Translations under genes and position numbers: made by a program | Notes under the pieces: model-generated | Database searches by the model: none | What the model was told of the DNA's origin: nothing | Seen by the model: only the letters and a program-made list of their open reading frames with translations | Assembly (NCBI RefSeq): GCF_000524195.1 | Contig: NW_020170404.1 | Coordinates: forward strand, 221,436 to 285,435 | Direction: 5' to 3' | Length of the DNA stretch: 64,000 nt | Source: Echinococcus granulosus | Taxonomy: Eukaryota > Platyhelminthes > Cestoda > Cyclophyllidea > Taeniidae | Part shown: positions 27,536 to 39,255 of the stretch, piece after piece | Position numbering within the stretch: position 1 is the first letter of the stretch | How the letters are laid out: each line of letters begins with the position of its first letter

Positions 27536-28163
27536 TGTGATACGGTGGTTGTTTGTTTAACTTGATTTTGGGAAAGGGACTAATCAGGGTCTCTGCCATC
27601 GTACCTTCATCGGGTGAGCTGGCCTCCAGGCCATGCTGATAGCCTCCAAGCCCGGCCGTTTGTCGACAATACATGCTATGCCCTAGTGACATGTCTTCCT
27701 TCCTCTTCAGGGATATTTGGGAGTGCTACATTGGTGACAGTGGAAAACGAATCCGATCTAAAAGGCCAAGTATCCCCATTTTTACTGCTGGGCGATAAAA
27801 CCTTGGCGTAGCGGAAGAAGTGCATATGCTTCTGATGAGAGAATCGGTAACGACTCCTAGTAGAGGGGCTGATACTGACTTTTACCTTAGGTAACTACCT
27901 TAGGGCCATGGTCTGCAGGAATTAACAAGTGAAACGACACGGGCCGTGAACAATCTGGAAAAGTTTGTAACGCAGCTGTCTATCTTACCTCTATAAAGGT
28001 ATCAATTATGCCAACTCGAGAGTACTTAAGACTACGTCTTGATACTATTGCTGGGCGGCATAGCCTTCGGCCTATGTCAGTAGCCTCTCAGCCCTTCTAT
28101 AAGTCGACAATACATATTCTGTCTTGCTTCGTCTTCAAGGATGTCTGGGGATGCTGCAATGTT
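27536..28163 (+). mobile_element. TRIM-type element with internal deletion
   Basis: 5' LTR 27536-27730 ends GTGCTACA and is followed by TTGGTGACAGTGG. The internal part is shortened to under 300 bp, and a second, 5'-truncated LTR runs from about 28,020 to 28,163. Confidence 0.8.
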
Positions 28164-29816
28164 TCATTTAATATGAGAGATTCTTACAAACACAAGTACT
28201 ATTCAACTGAAAGATTTAATTAGCTTTTTCAAATAATTTTGTTGCATAAAACAAGAAAATATCTTGAGTATTTTTATGAAAGGGTAATTTTATGAGCACT
28301 GGAGATGTTGCCTACACTATTTCGGTTCCAATGATCTTGAACTGAGGAAACGGCCTATTCAAATCTGCATAATTTCATATTTAGTAGAATATTAGGGTCT
28401 ACTTTCCTAGAATTATTCGTCATGCGATTTGATGTGTGTTTTATTGAACATTTAACTACGGGGAGCGTCAGTCCCTGTGTATTATACGTCCCTTGGTGAC
28501 ATGGATCTACCTGCATAGCTATACCTACAGCATCTGCGCTGTTAATAAAACTTGCTTTTGCATTAATATGCCTTATCGTAACCATGCAGAGACACCAATG
28601 TCTTCTAGGAGTTCATTTCTAGTGGAAATGCTACCTATCCAACAATGACATCCTAGTAATGCCTGATGAAGCCAAAATCCCCTTAGAACATGAAAGACAA
28701 ATGCAATGCTATCTCATATGTTAGCTAGACGGTTCTTGATTTTGTGAGATAAAATAGTCTAGAATCCTTGGGTTCGAGAGCTTCATGACCCTTTGTGGCA
28801 ATAAGTGGTAAGGTTAAGCGAACGCACTAATGTGAGTGATTCGGCGATTGCTTTACCGCATACTTAATGAATCCGGCTTTTTATACCCTCCAGTCTCCAA
28901 CTCATTTTCCTGTCCCACGACCTTCTTGCCACAGCCACAGCCACCCAAGCTCTTTGTACTCAAACAACAAGTCACCTTTAGTACTGCTTTGCCTTAATGC
29001 AACTTTGGCAAAGCTGCGAGGATCTACATATGTACGGGTTTTGTTAAAAGTAGCGCAATGATTCCTTAAGCTCATATTTAGGCTATACGTATGATATGAA
29101 CGATTATTGTTAACAAACTTGTTGCAGCACGTTGACTGTTTGCTTAACCAAAGGTTTTAGTAAAGGGCCCACTAAGGTGTTGCATCACTGATCCAGTAAT
29201 CGGGCCATGCCTGCAGTCCACAGGTTTACTGTAGGTTAAAAAAGCACATTCTGCTCAAGTATTACGTCTTCTCTCGTTTTCAAAGAAGTCTCAGGGCGTT
29301 ACAATATAGAAAAATATTATTCTGAATCTAGCAAAATACTACCAGCACCAAGTATTTAAACAGTTGGTAATAATACGCATGCAATACTGAGTTTGATCAA
29401 AACGCAATTGTCTGCATCCTATGTCGACCTTGAAGTCAAATTACATAAAAGCTAGGCAATTAAATCGAAAAAAGTAGGCCAACAGCCAAAACTCTGATAT
29501 TTGGTTTATGCTGGGCATCTAACAGACATCAAAAACCAATCTTTATCACAGCTAAGAAGAATTAATTGTTAACTGTACCTGCACTTAACAGTATTGCGTT
29601 CTCCTCGTCCAAGAGTACTACGATAAATTTTGACAATTTTTGTGCAACTTTGCTAAACTTTTACACTTGTCATACATCTTAACTGCATTTCTCGATGATA
29701 TGGCTAAATTGTCATAAACGACGAGGGCCTTTTAAATCTGTGTGTAGGTGGGGATTACACAATTGATGTGATTATAGGTTACCAGATGTTGTATCGTCTC
29801 TAAGATTCGTACAAAT
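28164..29816. other. Upstream region of NAA35
   Basis: Holds an eroded solo LTR (29120-29303). GTCTCTAAG just before the NAA35 ATG is a possible trans-splice or 5'-UTR acceptor. No core promoter motif stands out. Confidence 0.4.
29120..29303 (+). mobile_element. Eroded solo LTR of the TRIM family
   Basis: TGTTGCAGCACG start, AACCAAAGGTTTTAG and CTGCTCAAGTATTACGTCTTC blocks, GCGTTACA end. It lies about 510 bp upstream of the NAA35 start codon. Confidence 0.65.
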
Positions 29817-32800
29817 ATGAGTGTGGAACAGAAGGATATAACAGAACAGTTTTTCGAGTGCTGTAAGCTGTGCCTCGAGCCCGGAGCAATCGCCCATGAA
29901 AAAAATTTCCACTTACGTTATGTAATGTCTGCAATCGATATTATGAACCCAAGCATGGATGCCGGGATGGCTAAGGAGAGAAGAATCGTCTATCTTTATG
30001 ATGCAATTGAGAGTGGAGATCTTCCTCTTGGGTGTTTTTCCGATCTGGAAATCCTTCTGGGTGTTATTGACGAGTTGATTGTGCTACTTGTCAACTGGCT
30101 TACCGGCGATTCTCTTGTTCAAACCGTTTACACTTGCATGTATATGCACTGTATTCCAATCATTGAGGATTCTCGTCTAGCTCTTTTCTGTGAAGCATTG
30201 CGCCGCATAATCCTGTCTTTTCGCCGCTTATTGCTGACTCTGCCTTCCTTCGAAGATGAAGACTTCTGTCCGACCACCAACGGTGTTCCATTGATGACTG
30301 ACACAAAGTTCTCCTTTCCTGATCATAATCCAGTCAACTCATATTACGAAATTTCAAATGAAAACTTAATTGAGCTGCTACAGGAAGAAAGGAAAAAATT
30401 ATCCGAACACAAATCCGAACCGTCCAAAGTTGTAGACGCTTTAACTATTCGATTGAGGCTGGCGATTTCCATGTTGGAATTAGGACAAAAATTTGCGCCT
30501 TTCCTGTCTGTTCTTGGCGAAAACGATTTGGAAGAGTCTTTTAATAACGTCGATATACCTGGCTATGGTGAGCCCGTAACTTTTGGCGAGAGTCCTTCAC
30601 AAAGGCGGGTTACAATTAGCGCTGAGTTGTTCGATAGCGTCTGCCAAAGAATTGAGGAGATTTCCACCGAAATTATTGGGATCTCTAAGCTCTTGGTTGA
30701 GTCGGCCAATTGTGGGAAAGATGCTGGACCTGGGAAGGATAATCCTCGAAGTGAGAAGTTCTCAATTCCTGGCTTTGAGCCCTACCTAACACTTGCTAAT
30801 CTGACTGCGACTGTTCAGAGATTTCCTCGGAGTCTCAGTAGATCTTCTGTATTCTTCTTTCTGGAATGCGCGTTCTCTCGGATAGTTAAAGTGCTTCAAG
30901 AATTGAGGAGCCTTATTGCTAAAAATTCCATTAATGCTGTGTTACTGCATGAATTGTGCTCGCTTGCTCATACTATCGGACATAATCTTTGTCATTCCCT
31001 TTTCAACAAAGCAGAGGCGCTGGATTCGCTGAAGGTTGAGAATGCCTGTTTGAAATCCTGTGTTCTTTCTAGGGGTATACTGGGGATTCTTATGGGAGTT
31101 ATTTTAAAGTGTCCACTCAATGCAAACGAGCGGTTTTCGAAGGCCTTAGATCTGTCGCCTCCGGGTATGCACTTTGTGGTGTCATGGATGTCTGTTGAAT
31201 GCGACTGGACTCGCGATTATATGCTCGATAATATCGAATACCTTGCTCCTTACGCCTCGTTCTTTGAGCATGTCTTCATGCAGATTTACTCCGTATGTCG
31301 ATCTATTTGTTCTCCAGCGGCAGATTTACAAAACTCCCCTAAAAATTCAGTCCAGTTTGGACAGGTTTATTAAAACCCTGAGCAGTTGTTGTTTGAGCAG
31401 TAATTTTTGAATTTTTGGGCCTTATGCTATCCTTTTATGTCGTACAGTACTAGAACGTGTGTTGACGTTATTGTTAGAGTTTCATCCGTAATGCAAAGAT
31501 TAATGGATTTTTAGTTTTTACTATCCCGTTATCTATTCCCACCATGCCAGTCTTTTTGACTACATTTTTAGCCGCTTTTGTAAAGTTTTTTTTTAACCAG
31601 AATCGCAGTCCATGTTAAGTTCATACTTGTTTGAGGATTTCTTTTCTCTAGACCGTTTTGCTTATTTGTCTGATTTATTCTTTTCCCGTTTCTGGTCAGA
31701 TATGTCGATGCTACACCTTAAATCGCTCTCGCCAGCGATCCAACATGGAGCGTATTTTCGGCATACTCAACGAACTTCTTGACGACGCGGTTTCTGTGGA
31801 GACCACTTTCGCTCTGGAGCTTGTGGAGGCTCGCATTGCGCCACGCAATTCGCCCATTCCCATCCATCTTACATCCTACATCTGTTTCTTCTACTACCAT
31901 CTGGTGTGGGATTACCTGGTAACGGGCTTCCAGTTGGATCTATACTCCACCTATGAATGGGTCTATGTCTACGCCCTCATAATTACTCTACAACGCAATC
32001 TCTCCGTCTTTTTGGATCACATTATGAAGGAACTGATGGTGGAAAACAGCGGTCAATCGAATACGAGTGCTGCCTTTGCTGCGGTTAAGAAGCGGCGTCG
32101 TCGCCGTGGTGGTCGCGGCGACGGTGGTAGTACTGCCGGTAGTTTTAAGGAGACCGAAGTAAAAACACCTCTTTCACCCTCCATCTCATCTCTTATTCAA
32201 ATGCCCAGCGTTAGTTCAGATTACTGGAATTTCCAGGCAAGTGAAAAGTAGCTATTCAATTCAGTGGATTGTTGGATTTACGTTGAGGTGTTTGTTTTTT
32301 GCAATTGAAGGTTGCTCATTCGAACATCCATCGGTTCTTGAGTGTGGCGACGCTTTATGCAATGCGGGCGCTGCAGCGTGACGCTGGGATAAACCTGAAG
32401 GCGATGAACAGGCCTCCACCACGCAGCGCACTAGGTTCATCTCTTGAATCGCATCGCAAATTCTACTCCTCCCTCAAAAGCCAATTCATCCATCGAATGG
32501 GACCAGTAATCTCCTCTCGCTTCTCCCCTCTGGTAGACAATGAGGGGCCAGAGGGATTTTTCCAAACCACGCATAGTTACGTTACGAGCAAGACCTTTGT
32601 GGAGTCAGAGATCAAGGATCTCTACAAGATGGCTGCTAAGGTCTATGAAATCGCGCGTCAGTGGATCGCAGCTGCGAAAACCCTGAACCCGTCGACGAGC
32701 TACATTGGACCGGTAGACCCTCTGGACCGGTTGGACCATCTGGCGAACAACAACAAAGTTTTCTGTGACATACTAGTTTCCAGACCGGAGAAGCGGCCAA

Positions 32801-32907
32801 AGCACAGCGAATCAGAAGACTGCCCCCGAAAGAACTGCTTTCATCCTGTGCATTTAAATTACGATTACCTATCCAGCCGTGTCTACCCTTTGCTCCGTTT
32901 TGTCTAG
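29817..32907 (+). CDS. NAA35: N-alpha-acetyltransferase 35, NatC auxiliary subunit (Mak10 family)
   Basis: Three exons, 29817-31292, 31700-32236 and 32311-32907, join in phase 0 to give about 869 residues (human about 725). The protein is the ribosome-docking auxiliary subunit of the NatC complex, which acetylates N-terminal Met followed by hydrophobic residues in the cytosol. Family hallmarks I can match from memory are the N-terminal block MSAIDIMNPSMDAGM (human MSAIEMMDPKMDAGM), the block after intron 1 reading ICRCYTLNRSRQRSNM, the stretch GFQLDLYSTYEW (human GFELELYSMHEY), a basic Lys/Arg run before intron 2, and the C-terminal LNYDYLSSRVYPLLRFV. Intron 1 (407 nt) has a GTATGT donor. Intron 2 (74 nt) uses a GC donor, CAG|GCAAGT, the only choice that keeps frame. 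The start is the first ATG of the open frame, just upstream of the conserved block. It is convergent with nicolin-1, stop codons 218 bp apart. Confidence 0.93.
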
Positions 32908-33085
32908 TTTTGTACTTATTGTGCCTGCTCTGCGCGAAATGTGCGCCTGATTTCGACTACTTCTTCACTTGCTTTTTAATGCGTCGAGCATTATGAAACT
33001 GGAAAAAGTGGTGAGGATTGTGATTTAAAATTGTAATTATTTATAAATGGGTCGATTATCTCTAGGTCCACTCTGATTGGCCACT

Positions 33086-33098
33086 GGGGGGGGGGGGG
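33086..33098. repeat. G13 homopolymer tract
   Basis: Thirteen consecutive G on the plus strand, inside the 218-bp gap between the convergent NAA35 and NICN1 stop codons. It therefore probably lies in a 3' UTR (C13 in the nicolin-1 transcript) and is a likely site of length error in sequencing. Confidence 0.95.
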
Positions 33099-33125
33099 TG
33101 CTCGAGGCGATTTTTGAAGATAGGT

Positions 33126-33722
33126 CTATGAATGGGACTGGTGGTGGTTTGGGTCGTGGCTCTTCCGCAGCCATCGGCAAAGTTTGAGAATGTTTGAGAC
33201 GTCTGGCGGAGTGTCTGTGTCTGGGACTCCTGCTGGCTGGGGGTTTGCAGGTTCTTCTACGGGGCTGGGGATGGTGGGTCCACAAAATGCTATATTTTTG
33301 ATCCCAAAACTGCCCCACATGTGGTTTGATTGTTGCAGTAAGAATCGCATACAAATCAGGTGCTGCGCCCTTACGACCGTGAGGAAGTCACTGGGTAGGT
33401 CTATTTTGACGTCAACACAAGATGAAACGTCTCGAAATGGTTGTGGCATCAGACGATATCGCAAAATTTGGACGCATTCCGACACTTCACTTTCCTAACA
33501 TAAAAAGAATTATGTTATACAGGTTGTTACTGGTTTCCTGTAGAATAGGTACCCCGTAATTCTTTCTGTATAGTTGTTTGTGAAAGAGATTGTTTTAAGA
33601 TTTGTTGCAACAGTGCTATCGAAGTCATATTGAAGTATATAACAACCAGGAGAAGGTTGATCGTCGGTGTGAGGTTTAATTCTAAATACACTTATTCTTA
33701 CGGGTTCCAAAAGTTGATTCAT
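33126..33722 (-). CDS. NICN1: Nicolin-1-like protein (tubulin polyglutamylase complex subunit)
   Basis: Two exons on the minus strand, 33722-33531 (64 codons) and 33494-33126, are separated by a 36-nt intron (GTAACA...TTAG) and give 186 residues (human 213). Nicolin-1 is a non-catalytic subunit of the TTLL1-type tubulin polyglutamylase complex, which adds glutamate chains to tubulin tails in axonemes and neurons. Matches to the family remembered from human: LKTISFTNNYTERI against LQEITFKNYYTAFL near residue 42; LRYRLMPQPF against LRDYCLMPDP; a middle stretch ending FLLQQSNHMWGSFGIKNI against LILRQPSPLWLSFTVEEL. The ATG at 33722 lies about 40 residues before the conserved block, as in human. 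The C-terminal quarter is Pro-rich and diverged. An overlapping frame (33354-33037) is also open and Pro-rich but lacks the family motifs. Confidence 0.85.
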
Positions 33723-34287
33723 CCTTTTGTATACTCCTTTCCTGCGTTATGAGCTTTCGCGACACCTTGAGGATATGTAAATAATCGCCACAGCGAAATA
33801 GATTACTTAAACAATTAGCGGATACAATTTTAGGAGCGAATGAGACCTCATATTATTGAGGACTCTTTATACGAAATTCATATTTTCGAAGATTATAGGA
33901 GAAGATCATGCCCGAACTGCCTATACCAGTTGATTGCGCATTGAGTATAAACTCTCACCGGCTAAATGGCATTACAAAACCCGAGGTAGATAAGTATAGT
34001 TTGCTAGTTTTACCATAAATTACAGAAATAGGTTGCCTGCATGGGAGGAAACTGGGTTAATAAGACATCACCGAGGGGTTCACCGTTCGTGTGCCGATAG
34101 GGGCGCGTGTAAGAGCCTTGTCGGTCGTTTTACCACTCAAAAGTTCTTCCCTTCAAGGAAAAAAGAACGCATTCCAAAATATGCGATTTCATTATGCAAA
34201 AGAGAGGTACAATCCTTGAAAGTCGTAAATGAAGCGAAAATTTGGATAAGCACAAAGTGCAATTAATAGATTGGAGAAAACTTGCAT

Positions 34288-37200
34288 TTATGGCTGGCGC
34301 ACTTCACACTTATTAGCCTGATTAAAACTGCCAGCCATTACCCTGCAAAAAATCACTTTATGGCTTAATTTTAGTTCAAATTCTCCAAATTCCAAGGTCA
34401 AAACAAGTCTAAATTTTCCAGCAGGAGAGAATTATGCCGAACTCACGTAGTATCAACTGCTGGTGCGGCAGTCATCTTGACGGCCACGGTGGAGGCACTG
34501 TCCGGTACATACTAAAAGATGATACGGAACTCTCTTAGCTTTTTTACTCAGGGCATTCGCATACCCACAAGACTCCGAGTAGTTACAAGGGTTTAGTGAA
34601 AATGACAGTATAATAAGCCATTCGACAAACAGTAAAGAGGATGTATAAAATTTTGTTCCGGTGTACAGGTATGCTAAAGCTCCCGTGCTTGTGATTTATC
34701 ACTTTAAGGAATGATCCCAGGCTTGGAGGTCTTAGTGATTATGTAATCCAACCCAGAAATGGCGAAATAAACTTCATGATTTATATGGGCATGCTGTTGG
34801 AAGATATTATGACCCATATCCAAGACATGGGTGAAAGTTTTCGGTGAAATATGGTCCCATGATCAACTTTTCCTAAATTCACATCCCTATCGTGTGCCAA
34901 AAATCATTTGAAGTGTATGAGAACTGCGATAAACGAGGTAAACAAACTTAGCGACGTACAAGGGCGTGCCAATTTTCGGTATTAATGCGAATAGAATGGA
35001 AAATTGCGCCATAATTTGTGGCTCCTCCGAAGACCTAGCAGAATACGTGGGGAATTAACTCCAATAAAGTTAATCCCCGCAATCCCGGTAATGTAAAATT
35101 ATTACGGGATACTAAAAGTGAACTTTTAGGAAAGCCCTCATATTTCTGGTCTCCTTTTAAATTTGTTGAAATGCCATATTTCTCGTCGTACTTGCAAGTG
35201 ATTGTTCTGAATCTACGGCAGGATGCGTCAGTCAGGTGGTTTGGAATCTGGTGTACCGTGTTCTGTCTTAATGTTAGCTCACTAGAAGGATTTCTGTCCT
35301 GTCCTGTGGGCCTAAATCCGCAGGACCGAATGCGGGACCATCATACAAGCGTCGCACTGTAGCTGACTGTCAACACGTCACCTTAGAATCGTGCTTGAAG
35401 TCCTTTCTAGGTCTGTACGAGTTTTACCGCCTTGCTTTCAGGAAACTTGGTATAGGCTCACATATGCACACACTACCATTACGACTTTCCGTCTTGGTTA
35501 TCACAGTGTCTGTGATGTGAAACGTATACCAATTACTGCTGCTCACTTTAAAGTCTCGGCTTAACTTACCACCTACAACATCTTGCAGTATCTTTACATT
35601 TAATTCTTTACTATATATGTTACACTAGAGTCACTTAACTTAATCTAATCCCAACCAAGGAATGGGGAAGCACCGCAGTTTTCCTTCTTATAGGTTCGGG
35701 AGCAATGGCACTAGTAGACTGGACCTAGGTTTCTACCTAACAGAAAGGAAGTAACCTCACCTTAATTTTCTGGCGTTCTCTGGCTCCCGTCTGGTAGGCA
35801 TCATGGAGGAACTTGAATCCTGCACCAAGAAAGAGGAACGAAAGACCACAAAGCAGAGGGCCAATGCACTCTCCCACGTCGATAGAGAGGATGAGATTCA
35901 TGTACACATGACGTAGGCAAATGATGAGGAGGCCGAGGAAGAGGGTGAAGAGGAAGAGAGTGAAGAAAAAGATCGACCAGAAGTAGGGCTTAGTAGCACG
36001 TCGAAAGTCCACCGCCTTGATCAGCAATTGTACCTTTCGGTCGTGGTGCTCCGCTTGAATCGTCGACCGACCACTTTGTACCGTGGCTAAGGAGGCCTTA
36101 AGGAAAGCGGGTCATCCAGTTAGATATGGGTAGTGGTAGTCTGGGTAAGGTGAAGCTTTGAAAATTGCTGTCCACCTGGGAGCCAGTGAGTAGCATTACA
36201 TCAGTCATGAAGGCATTAAAACACTAACATCTAAGAAAACCACAAAGTCAAAGATAGATTATTGGTGTAAATGAAAGAATTAGTGGAGACTCACGAAGAA
36301 GGGATTCGCAAACCATAAAATTTTGACAGCCAGTGTCTTTGTGCGAAGGGCGTTTAAGTTAAACCGAAACTTCAAAATATGTAGGTGCTATGCCTAGTAG
36401 TAAGTAGCATATGTATCACACCATGGGTTGCGGATCAGTTTAGGCGCTGTGACAATTAAGGCGGAAGGCTGTAATGGTAGTGTGTGCGTGTGTGTACCTG
36501 TATCAAGTTTCCTGGGAGCAAAGCAGTTAAACTCATACAGACCTAGGGAGGACCCCAAGCACAGTTCAAAGGTGATGTGATGACACTCAGTCACGGTGCT
36601 ACGTTTGTATAATGGTCCCGCATTCAGTCCCGCGGATTTAGGCTTCCAGGGCAGGACAGAAATCATTCTTGTGGGATAATACTAAGATAGAGCACAGAGC
36701 ACCAGATTCTGAACCCCTGATCGGCGCATTCTTCCGTAGACACAGCACAATCATCTACGAATATGACCAGGAACACTGACGTTTGAAACAAGGGGAAGTT
36801 AGCATGCTCTGAGTGCCAGCTTCGACGACAACGAGGTGCAGACTCTCCTCATATGTTAAAGGCATCGACATCACCTTCCAGGGTGTGAAGTGGATGTTTA
36901 AATGTCGAAAGATGGAGACAACTTCTATTTTGATTTAGCGTAAGAGTCTATCATACCGCTTGAGCATCACGATCGTCAGTGAGGAGTCCTCTTATCTGAC
37001 GGAACCCAAGCTGTTCACCGACACCAAAGCCTCACATTCAATGTTTTTAACTCAGTAAAAGTCGAGTGAATTTACAATACTTCGAAAAATAAGTTGAGAG
37101 CATTACAACGTAGCAGCCGAATTAAGGGGAGAAAGGGAGACTGTGAGCGTAAGTTTTACTACCACGGAAAGGTTGTTAAAAATAGTGCTAGGGCAGGAGT

Positions 37201-39255
37201 AATGTGTTGGATTTCATGATTTTGTATTGTGATGGGTAACACCGAGAAAAATAGGAAGACATTAACCCAGTTGGTTGGTATTTAGATTCGGCATATTGAG
37301 GCAGAACTCCACAATCCAAGTTTAGGTATTGTTGAACTGTGTAATTTTACCCAAGTGATCACCTCGGCGTGACCATCGCCAATTCCGATTGCGCTACGGT
37401 CGAAATACGAAACAAGAGGTTAACCAATGGCAAACGCAGAAATTTAAGTTCTATCATAGCACCAGTTTTTGACTCATCCAAGCCATTGTTGGAGCACACA
37501 AATTGAGGCTTTTGTTGTCTTTAAGACGACCACACAACAAGGCTGATGTGTTTCGGATACGTAAACATTTGGCTGCCGACAGGAAATACACGCGGAATAG
37601 TTGAAATTCTTGATCCATGGCCGATGTAGGAACTATGTACAGCGTCAGGTGAAAGTCAAATCAGGGGAGCTACCATTAAGTTACTGCCAGACTCCCAAAA
37701 ACCTGTCCTCTCTTTTCCTTACATATTCTGACTGCCAAGGAACAGTCTGCATTTTCCATAAGTTCTGGCAGAAAGCACAAAATTTACCAACATTTAGACC
37801 TGAAGATCGGAAGTGATCTAGAAGTAAGAATTCACTTGTAAACATTGCGCTCTTTATAAGTCACTTTAGCATACTATTCCGTCTCATGAAAATGTTACAT
37901 GGCATGTCGACAACGCAATCCCAAGAGGAGACAAGACAAATGCCTAATCAAGGGGATTTTGATGTTGCTAGTGGCTTTTCGGATTCCTACCGAAGGTGTG
38001 TACTTACTTGAAGACCTAGAGTCATGGATCAGGAAATGCCGGCAAAATGGTGAATAAATTCCAAATTTCTTCATAGAAGCAGCACAGCTGTACACGTTCC
38101 ATCTTCTTCAATTCTTTGTTTTTAACTTAAATGACCTTTCAGCTTCTTCGTACTTTGTATTTTATGTTAGACTAAGGCGTTGGAACTAATATAGTTGTAT
38201 TTACCCATGAGAACTCTTTCAAAAAGGAATTTTGTAAGTAAATGTGGAATCCAGTTTCTCGAATTTCTTCAATTTCCTAAGCACACTAATATGACTTTCT
38301 TTTAACTGCCCATTTGACTGTAGAGGCTCCTAGATCTCCGCAGACTGTACTTCCTCTAGGTCGAACGGCTCCCTGACCATACCTATAGCCTCCCAGCCCT
38401 CCCTGTTGTAAGTCTTCTTCATATCCTGCCTTATTCTACAATGATTTGAGTCAGAAGTACTATAAGAAAGACTCAGAGAACCGAAAAAGATGGATTATAA
38501 ACGTCGGATTTATCAAATTTGACGGTATAGCCATGGGGATGGTTGAAGTAAGAAAGGGTTTAGGCTGATTTAGTTAGTGTACTAGATCATTCCTTGCCAG
38601 AAGAAGTAGTGTAGGATAGAGAGGTAGAATTCCCACACGCAGTGGATTATTGCTTGGGTTATAAAATGACAAAAGGGTGGAAAATTCTTTAAGCATTATT
38701 GAAGGAAAGTATCTTCTGTGACGGTGGTGGCAGCTTAAACGCACCATCTACTGGAAACCTAAAAGGATGTAATGATGGGTTCTCTTTATTATCAAAGAGG
38801 CTTAAATGCTAATAGATCACCTTAGGTGTTTTATAATAATGTAGGGTACTTTTTAACTCAAAATAAAATGTTATTCATGATGAAATGATTCTCCTGGTTA
38901 GACCAACCTTTGATGCACCTAGACTGCGGGACCGGTAGAGACTACTCTTGGCGTACAACCCAGGCCTACCGAAGAGCGATCGGCTAGCCAGAGTGGATGG
39001 GGGATTATAGCTCATCATACTTCCACCAGAAACCTGGCGCGAATAGCCTGGATGGTCGAAGGAGACTACGGAACCGGGGTTAGGTCGAACAGCACCACTA
39101 CTGACTCCTCTCAGGTGGGATACGGCAACGCCAGTTAGGGAGGCCTCGTAGCCACGTCCCAGAGAGGAGAGACTGCCATGTGCATACAATCTTTGCAGCT
39201 GCGCTTGCCTTTGCTGTTGTTGCTGGTACTGGAGCCTTCTAACGTGACTACTCAT
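34288..39255 (-). CDS. Unrecognised two-pass membrane protein, four-exon model
   Basis: Best-supported exons on the minus strand are 36096-35761 (112 codons, donor AAG|GTGAGG), 34512-34448 (65 nt, acceptor CTTTTAG, donor GTGAGT) and 34342-34288 (acceptor TTTTTTGCAG, stop TAA). All phases close, giving a tail YVPDSASTVAVKMTAAP... that ends CEVRQP. The middle exon encodes two hydrophobic helices, around FWSIFFFTLFLFTLFLGLL and CIGPLLCGLSFLFLGAGF, each flanked by charged residues. The likely first exon is 39255-38908: an ATG, a Gln-rich stretch, then a Ser/Gly/Arg-rich region ending LGASK at a GTTGGT donor, phase 0; without splicing this frame runs to a stop at 38875. The total would be about 267 residues with both tails cytoplasmic. 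The join across 36.1-38.9 kb is uncertain, because an alternative exon (38008 upward) would fit the alternative acceptor at 36086. I know no family that matches. Confidence 0.55.
38008..38112 (-). CDS. Candidate extra exon of the two-pass membrane protein gene
   Basis: An open frame reading ...VYSCAASMKKFGIYSPF... ends at a very good donor, TCAA|GTAAGTACAC, on the minus strand at 38008. It leaves one base, which would complete a Thr codon with the alternative acceptor CTCCTTAG at 36087 and continue in frame into the membrane exon. The upstream boundary is only approximate and no poly-pyrimidine acceptor is obvious. It may be an alternative first exon or chance. Confidence 0.25.
38291..38440 (+). 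mobile_element. Eroded solo LTR of the TRIM family
   Basis: Recognised by TCTCCGCAGACTGTACTTC, the ATAGCCTCCCAGCCCTCC block and the TTCTACA end. It lies antisense in the first intron of the two-pass membrane protein model. Confidence 0.6.

Noticed and set aside
28768..28785. GGTTCGAGA resembling a tRNA B box
   Set aside because: No A box or cloverleaf arms upstream.
33037..33354. Pro-rich minus-strand frame overlapping nicolin-1
   Set aside because: It lacks family motifs; the frame running from the conserved core to 33126 is preferred.
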